Assembly (NCBI GenBank): GCA_033795365.1
Contig: JARYGU010000006.1
Span: 62,001-126,000, forward strand
DNA: 64,000 nucleotides
Direction: 5' to 3'
From: JARYGU01 sp033795365
GTDB lineage: Bacteria; Pseudomonadota; Alphaproteobacteria; Rhizobiales; Rhizobiaceae
Made by a program: the position numbers and the translations under genes. The notes below the pieces were generated by a model that made no database searches, was not told the DNA's origin, and saw nothing but the letters and a program-made list of their open reading frames with translations. This document shows positions 59,465-64,000 of this stretch, in pieces; positions within the stretch are counted from its first letter, which is position 1, and each line of letters starts with the position of its first letter.

Positions 59465-60574
59465 CTACCGGAGGCGACCTTGTAACCCGTATGCAAGGCG
59501 CAACAGGTCGTTTTGGCTGCGCGCCCCTGTCTTGGCATAAAGGCTCTTAAGCTGCGAACGGATGGTCTCACGCGAGACGCGTGCATCATCTGCAATCCGA
59601 GTGACGGACTTGCCGTCTATGACGCCAAGAAACGCGCGGCGCTCGCCCATGGTCAGCGCATGAAGTGCAAAAAACTGTTCGAGATCGAAGGTCGCATTTG
59701 GCGGGCCGGACGGCTGGATAAGCATTGCAACGGTTGGCCCCTCGAAAAACAGAGAGAGATGATCTTTCTCTACGGCGATGAACGTCAATCTGGCACTGTG
59801 GGCGGTTAGGGTGACGGTCTTCGGTCCGACATAGCTTCGCTTCAGCATGTTTCGTAACGCCACCTTAGCGTCGTCACTGCGCAGGCGCAATTTCCCGACC
59901 GGAGAAAGCGACATCAAGTCTCCCCGGTTCAGGAGGTCCTGAGCAATCGGCGAGATCGTCTTGATCCGCTCGCTTTCGCCGATAACAATGACACCGACAT
60001 CGACGGCGTCGAACAGAGAAATGTTGAGATTGAAGCTTGCCCATCTGGCAGGGCTATTCCTATAGAAGCGTGCCGCGCGCCTCAGATGCGGAGCTATCCG
60101 CGAGAACTGGTCTGAGAAGGCGCTATTCAGATCCGGATCGCCCCGACTGGTAACAGTGGATACGATCAAGGGACAGCCATCATTCTTGTCGATCGTCACG
60201 CCGACGGAGGTCGAGATATTGTTCGGTGACAGCCAATCATTGAAGAATTCGGTTTTGATCAGTTGATTGCGCGGCACGATCTGATCAGAGAAAACCCCGA
60301 GGCCCACCTGACGCACGGCACACTGATCAAGCCACGGATTGGTATTGATGTAGTGGGCCGCATAGGTTTCGAGTTCTGGGCCTTCAAACTGCGATGTCAA
60401 GCCGACATGGTCATCGGGTTCACGCGTGTTCATCGAAAACAGGATCGTTCGGCCGTCCGGCGCATTGGCAGAGAGGCGATCGAGAAACTGTTGCCACGAT
60501 GCTTCGCCGAGCAACGCTGCATAGATGAGATCGATCAGGTCATTATCCGAATGCCGTAAGCCACGATCGTGCAT
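59465..60574 (-). CDS. LuxR-type helix-turn-helix regulator with unknown sensor domain
   Basis: 369 residues. A C-terminal LuxR HTH (LTMGERRAFLGVIDGKSVTRIADDARVSRETIRSQLKSLY) follows a PAS-like or GAF-like region without a recognised autoinducer-binding or receiver domain. This is the layout of solitary LuxR regulators common in rhizobia. It is divergent from a small secreted protein gene 192 bp away. Confidence 0.88.
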   Translation of the reverse strand: MHDRGLRHSDNDLIDLIYAALLGEASWQQFLDRLSANAPDGRTILFSMNTREPDDHVGLTSQFEGPELETYAAHYINTNPWLDQCAVRQVGLGVFSDQIVPRNQLIKTEFFNDWLSPNNISTSVGVTIDKNDGCPLIVSTVTSRGDPDLNSAFSDQFSRIAPHLRRAARFYRNSPARWASFNLNISLFDAVDVGVIVIGESERIKTISPIAQDLLNRGDLMSLSPVGKLRLRSDDAKVALRNMLKRSYVGPKTVTLTAHSARLTFIAVEKDHLSLFFEGPTVAMLIQPSGPPNATFDLEQFFALHALTMGERRAFLGVIDGKSVTRIADDARVSRETIRSQLKSLYAKTGARSQNDLLRLAYGLQGRLR

Positions 60575-60766
60575 ACCCCAATCCTTATAGCGGGAGCCGC
60601 CTCCAGTCGTCTCTCCAGATTTTGATCAATTCACCCACGCGGGTGATTGAGAAAATTATGGCCAGCTCCAACAATTGTCCAGCTATGAATTGGTTAAGCA
60701 CGCAAAACGTGTCGAGCACCAATCTCTATTATTACGAAAGCGGCAATTCTATTTGGAGGATATTGC

Positions 60767-61156
60767 ATGACTTCTAAAGTAACGAGCATTCTCACCCTGG
60801 GCGTGGTTGCATTCTTGTCTGCATCGTCGGCGTATGCCGCATGCACCGGCACGAACGGCCGGGGATGGGCCAGCGGAAACGGCAATGGGCAATTCGCAAT
60901 GACCACCCGCGACAAATCCTGCAAGATCAACTTTCCGGGGTTCATCGACGATGCAAGGAAAACCCGCACCCCCGCCACGGACGTCACGATTACTCGCGAA
61001 CCGAAGAACGGAAAAATCTCTATAGTGGCGGGAAAGGGGCTGATCTACACGCCCGCTCAGGGCTTTAAGGGGAAAGACAAGTTCTGCACGAGGAACAAGT
61101 CGTCGAAGATCAGGGGGAAAACCCTTTCGGGGTGCATCACCGTAGCAGTCCAGTGA
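60767..61156 (+). CDS. secreted protein with small Ig/cadherin-like domain
   Basis: 129 residues. A signal peptide ends at SAYAA (about residue 25). The mature part contains TPATDVTITREPKNGKIS and GLIYTPAQGFKGKDKFC, the pattern of bacterial cadherin-like repeats (P.hG.....I.YTP..GF.G.D.F), and four Cys that may form disulfides. TTGGAGGA precedes the ATG. Role unknown, probably periplasmic or extracellular binding. Confidence 0.78.
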   Translation: MTSKVTSILTLGVVAFLSASSAYAACTGTNGRGWASGNGNGQFAMTTRDKSCKINFPGFIDDARKTRTPATDVTITREPKNGKISIVAGKGLIYTPAQGFKGKDKFCTRNKSSKIRGKTLSGCITVAVQ

Positions 61157-61580
61157 TGCGATCGACTTTCTTAGCTTACGCGGAGTGAACCGCCATAGTC
61201 ACGGGGATCATTTCAAATGGGGAGCTAATATAATGTTACGAAAAAGCACTTTAACAATACCGGCGGCAACTGATAAAACATACCTATTCAGGATATATCA
61301 CAACGGCGAAAGCCTCGGGATACTTACATCCTGAGGCAACCAGACACATGAATAACGGAACGCTCGCATTTTGCGGGACGTTCCATGGCTTCCGCTGTGT
61401 GTTGTGACTGCCTCATAAACGGCAAAACCGCCCTGGTTATATGGAGGCGGTTATGGATTCATGTATGAACTGGTTGCGGGGCCTGGCTTCAAAATCTCTA
61501 TAGTCGGCAAATCTCGGTCTCGGTCAAAACCTGCCCGAGCATGACGGAAGAGAAGATTGTGGACTTTGTCAGCGATCTGA
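61157..61580. other. non-coding region with a run of hairpins
   Basis: No gene is seen. Three stems lie in 150 bp: GCCTCGGGAT/ATCCTGAGGC (61312-61337, one wobble), GGAACG/CGTTCC enclosing CGCA/TGCG (61357-61384), and AACCGCC/GGCGGTT (61426-61452). The base composition is more AT-rich than the surrounding genes. It could be a structured RNA or leftover mobile DNA. Confidence 0.4.
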
Positions 61581-61600
61581 AGGCCGGCGAATGCCGGCCT
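61581..61600 (-). terminator. hairpin downstream of ilvE
   Basis: AGGCCGGC/GCCGGCCT with a GAAT loop, 25 bp beyond the ilvE stop on its strand. No T run follows, so termination efficiency is uncertain. Confidence 0.5.
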
Positions 61601-61625
61601 CGCTTGAACCCCTCGCCCAAGCGGT

Positions 61626-62513
61626 TTACTCGGCCGCTGCGGCCACCGGATAGACTTCCTTCATATAGTCGTTCATCAGCGTCTCGGAGATCGTACCCGG
61701 AGTGAACGTGTAGGGGCCGATCTCTGACACCGGAGTGACTTCCGCGGCCGAGCCGGTCAGGAAGCATTCGGAGAAACCGGAAAGCTCCTCCGGCATGATC
61801 GCCCGCTCCACGACCTCGTAGCCGCGGCGCTTTGCCAGATCGATGACCGTGCGGCGCGTGATGCCGTCGAGGAAGCAGTCCGGAACCGGCGTATGGATGA
61901 CGCCGTCCTTGACGAAAAAGATATTCGCGCCGGTGGCCTCCGCGACCTGCCCGCGATAGTCCAGCATCATCGCATCCGCATAGCCCTTGGCCTCGGCGGC
62001 ATGCTTGGAGATCGTGCAGATCATGTAAAGGCCGGCAGCCTTGGATTTGGAGGGCGCCGTCTTCGGATCGGGGCGGCGGTATTCGGCAATGTCGAGGCGG
62101 ATGCCCTTCAGCTTCTCCGCAGGATTGAAATAGCTTCCCCACTGCCAGATCGCGATCGCCACATTGATCCGGTTGCTCTGCGCCGAGACCCCCATCATTT
62201 CCGAACCGCGCCAGGCGATCGGGCGGACATAGGCTTCGGAAAAACCCTGGCGCTTCAGAAGCTCGATGCTCGCCGCGTCCAGTTCCTCGACCGTGTAGGG
62301 AATCTTGAAACCGAGGATTTCGGCGGAGTTGTGCAGACGCTGGTTATGTTCGGTAAGCTTGAAGATACGGCCGCCATAAGCCCGCTCACCCTCGAAGACC
62401 GCGCTTGCATAGTGCAGACCGTGCGTGAGGACGTGGACCTTCGCGTCCTTCCAGTCCACGAACTCGCCGTTGAACCAGATCTGCCCCTCCAGTTGATCAA
62501 ATGGAACTGCCAT
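61626..62513 (-). CDS. ilvE: branched-chain amino acid aminotransferase
   Basis: 295 residues, class IV fold. PLP is bound by K158 (SKSKAAGLYM). It transfers amino groups between glutamate and the keto acids of Leu, Ile and Val. HGLHYASAVFEGERAYGG near the N-terminus and EATGANIFFVKDGVIHTP in the middle are family marks. GGAGG lies eight bases ahead of the ATG at 62513. Divergent from petP, as in other rhizobia. Confidence 0.95.
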   Translation of the reverse strand: MAVPFDQLEGQIWFNGEFVDWKDAKVHVLTHGLHYASAVFEGERAYGGRIFKLTEHNQRLHNSAEILGFKIPYTVEELDAASIELLKRQGFSEAYVRPIAWRGSEMMGVSAQSNRINVAIAIWQWGSYFNPAEKLKGIRLDIAEYRRPDPKTAPSKSKAAGLYMICTISKHAAEAKGYADAMMLDYRGQVAEATGANIFFVKDGVIHTPVPDCFLDGITRRTVIDLAKRRGYEVVERAIMPEELSGFSECFLTGSAAEVTPVSEIGPYTFTPGTISETLMNDYMKEVYPVAAAAE

Positions 62514-62705
62514 TGTGTTTTCCTCCGGCGCTCGCGCGCCATTCATGATGTTGATTGTTCCGCCTTTTCCGGTCTAACGAAAAGGAAGCGGGGATGTGTA
62601 TTAGAGAATAATGTGGATTGGAGATCGAGGGAACACCGCATATCTTCGAGACGCTGGCGCCGCGATCTGTCGCCATTTGCGACAAACTAGCAATGGCGTT
62701 AAATT

Positions 62706-62724
62706 ATGTCAATAAAGCTGACAT
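62706..62724. promoter_or_regulatory. candidate PetP operator
   Basis: ATGTCA and TGACAT are perfect inverted arms 7 bp apart, 34 bp ahead of the petP start, a likely MarR binding position. Confidence 0.4.
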
Positions 62725-62757
62725 ATTATGCCGGATATTTCGTGGGGAACGAAATCG

Positions 62758-63261
62758 ATGAAAGGAAATGACGACGTGGCACGACAGACGCAGGAAAAGC
62801 GCGCAGCCACCGGGCTTTTCAATGAGGCGATGACGGGCGGAGGTGCGATCGATTTCGAGATCATCGAATCCTTCTTCTTCGCCTATCGCGATTTCGTGTC
62901 GGATCCGGATGCGATTCTTGCAAAGAGCGGTTTCGGCAGGGCTCATCACCGCGTCGTCCATTTCGTCAATCGCGAGCCCGGAATGACGGTTGCCGATCTC
63001 CTGGACACGCTGCAGATCACCAAGCAGAGCCTGGCGCGCGTCCTTAAGCAGCTCATCGATTCCGGATATATCCAGCAGGTCGCAGGCCCGGAGGATCGCC
63101 GCCAGCGCAAGCTTTATCCGACACGCGCGGGCCGCGAGCTGGCGCTCGCACTGGCGGAGCCACAGTCCCGCCGCATAGCCCGCGCATTTCAAGGCTTTAC
63201 GCCGGAAGACAGGAAGGCCGTGACGCGCTTTCTGGCCGGAATGCAGAACGCACGCGACTGA
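62758..63261 (+). CDS. petP: MarR-family regulator PetP
   Basis: 167 residues with a MarR winged helix (GMTVADLLDTLQITKQSLARVLKQLIDSGYIQQVAGPEDRRQRKLYPT). In Rhodobacter and rhizobia petP precedes the response regulator petR, as here. The start at 62758 has GGGGA about nine bases upstream; an in-frame ATG at 62728 would place the operator too close. Confidence 0.88.
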   Translation: MKGNDDVARQTQEKRAATGLFNEAMTGGGAIDFEIIESFFFAYRDFVSDPDAILAKSGFGRAHHRVVHFVNREPGMTVADLLDTLQITKQSLARVLKQLIDSGYIQQVAGPEDRRQRKLYPTRAGRELALALAEPQSRRIARAFQGFTPEDRKAVTRFLAGMQNARD

Positions 63262-63283
63262 GACGCGCAGAAGGACACTCATC

Positions 63284-63985
63284 ATGATCGCCTCCATCAA
63301 ACCATCGGACGATGCAGCCCATCTTCTTGTGGTGGACGACGACACCCGCATCCGCGATCTGCTCAACCGCTATCTGGTCGAACAGGGCTTCCGCGTCACG
63401 GTCGCCGGCGATGCGGACGAGGCGCGCCGCAAGCTGCGCGGTCTCGACTTCGACCTGATCGTGCTGGACGTGATGATGCCCGGCGAGAGCGGGCTGGAGC
63501 TCACGCAGAGCCTGCGGGAGATCAAGACCGTACCGATCATCATGCTGACCGCGCTCGCCGAATCGACCGCCCGCATCGCGGGACTGGAAGCCGGCGCCGA
63601 CGACTACCTGCCGAAGCCCTTCGATCCCCGGGAGCTGGTGCTGCGCATCAACAATATCCTGAAGCGGAACGCCCCGCCCCTGACGCCGAAGATCGAGCAG
63701 GTCATGTTCGGGCCATATACCTTCTCCATCGTGCGCAAGGAGCTGAAGCGCGGCGGGGACACGATCAAGCTGACCGACCGGGAGCAGGAAATCATGCTGC
63801 TCTTCTCGCTGCGCGCCGGCGAAACCATTCCGCGCCACGAGCTGATCGGCGAGGAAACGGAGGTCGGCGAGCGCACCATCGACGTGCAGATCAACCGGTT
63901 GCGGCGTAAGATAGAGGAAGATCCGTCCAATCCCGTCTGGCTGCAGACGGTGCGGGGTATCGGATACCGCCTCAGCGTCGAATGA
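63284..63985 (+). CDS. petR: OmpR-family response regulator PetR
   Basis: 233 residues: a receiver domain with phosphoacceptor D62 (LIVLDVMMPGESG) and K111, and a C-terminal winged helix (LTDREQEIMLLF ... ERTIDVQINRLRRKIEEDP). It follows petP by 22 bp. In Rhodobacter capsulatus PetR affects cytochrome bc1 expression. A further ATG at 63988 may open the next gene, but only four codons are in the window. Confidence 0.93.
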   Translation: MIASIKPSDDAAHLLVVDDDTRIRDLLNRYLVEQGFRVTVAGDADEARRKLRGLDFDLIVLDVMMPGESGLELTQSLREIKTVPIIMLTALAESTARIAGLEAGADDYLPKPFDPRELVLRINNILKRNAPPLTPKIEQVMFGPYTFSIVRKELKRGGDTIKLTDREQEIMLLFSLRAGETIPRHELIGEETEVGERTIDVQINRLRRKIEEDPSNPVWLQTVRGIGYRLSVE

Positions 63986-64000
63986 CGATGGCTGACACGC

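Noticed and set aside
60767..61156. Calling the small secreted protein an adhesin or toxin
   Set aside because: It has a signal peptide and one weak cadherin-like pattern only; nothing indicates secretion beyond the periplasm or toxicity.
61465..61485. GAACTGGTTGCGGGG resembles the reverse complement of a tRNA 3' part
   Set aside because: Only about 11-15 bases match and the rest of the tRNA cloverleaf is absent; it is too short to call an attachment site or a tRNA remnant.

Overview
The window looks like a chromosome segment of a Rhizobiaceae alphaproteobacterium (Sinorhizobium/Ensifer, Rhizobium or Shinella type). The evidence is conserved gene order: dnaG-yqeY-carA, greA-lpsB-lrp-trxB-lsrB followed by two tandem AbcR (alpha-r15) small RNAs and an ArsR gene, then aatA, hppD with a divergent AsnC/Lrp gene, and ilvE-petP-petR. 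Family-level placement is firm; genus and species cannot be decided from what is visible. No rRNA, tRNA, CRISPR array or complete insertion sequence was seen.

Layout. Bases 1-13,000 are core metabolism: the start of DNA primase, YqeY, both carbamoyl-phosphate synthase subunits, a MATE exporter, a zinc metallopeptidase and a zinc alcohol dehydrogenase, with small uncharacterised genes between them. A ParD/ParE-like toxin-antitoxin pair sits directly behind carB, and its antitoxin Shine-Dalgarno is locked in a perfect hairpin. Bases 13,700-22,400 hold a three-gene operon of small unknown proteins, greA behind a terminator-like leader, the LPS core glycosyltransferase gene, lrp, trxB, lsrB, the two AbcR sRNAs, and an ArsR repressor in front of an old-yellow-enzyme reductase. 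Bases 22,600-34,500 carry a Ca2+/H+ antiporter, aspartate aminotransferase, an EAL protein, a PQQ-type sugar dehydrogenase, a cold shock protein, HPPD and many small proteins.

Bases 34,500-61,600 are accessory and patchy. Gene debris lies at both sides: a 5' stub of an inositol-dehydrogenase-like gene beside an N-terminally shortened hydroxypyruvate-isomerase-like gene, a frameshifted C-terminus of a xanthine/aldehyde dehydrogenase, and a frameshifted C-terminus of a family 3 glycosidase. Between them is a nicotinate catabolic locus. On the minus strand are nicC, nicD, a fused nicE-nicF, nicX, an MFS transporter and the MarR repressor gene nicR. Divergently, on the plus strand, are nicA and nicB. 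Together these encode nicotinate to 6-hydroxynicotinate (NicAB), 2,5-dihydroxypyridine (NicC), N-formylmaleamate (NicX), maleamate (NicD), maleate and fumarate (NicF-NicE fusion).

The unusual part is what follows nicB. Two cytosolic glycosidase genes overlap the end of nicB and each other, so they should be co-translated with nicotinate hydroxylase. They are followed by a polyamine-type ABC importer, a cysteine hydrolase of the isochorismatase family and a second MarR protein that is visibly a paralogue of NicR. My reading, an inference, is an extended catabolon for a glycosylated or amide-conjugated pyridine such as a plant nicotinate glycoside: import, deglycosylation, amide cleavage, then the nic pathway to fumarate. 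The right edge returns to core genes with ilvE, petP and petR.
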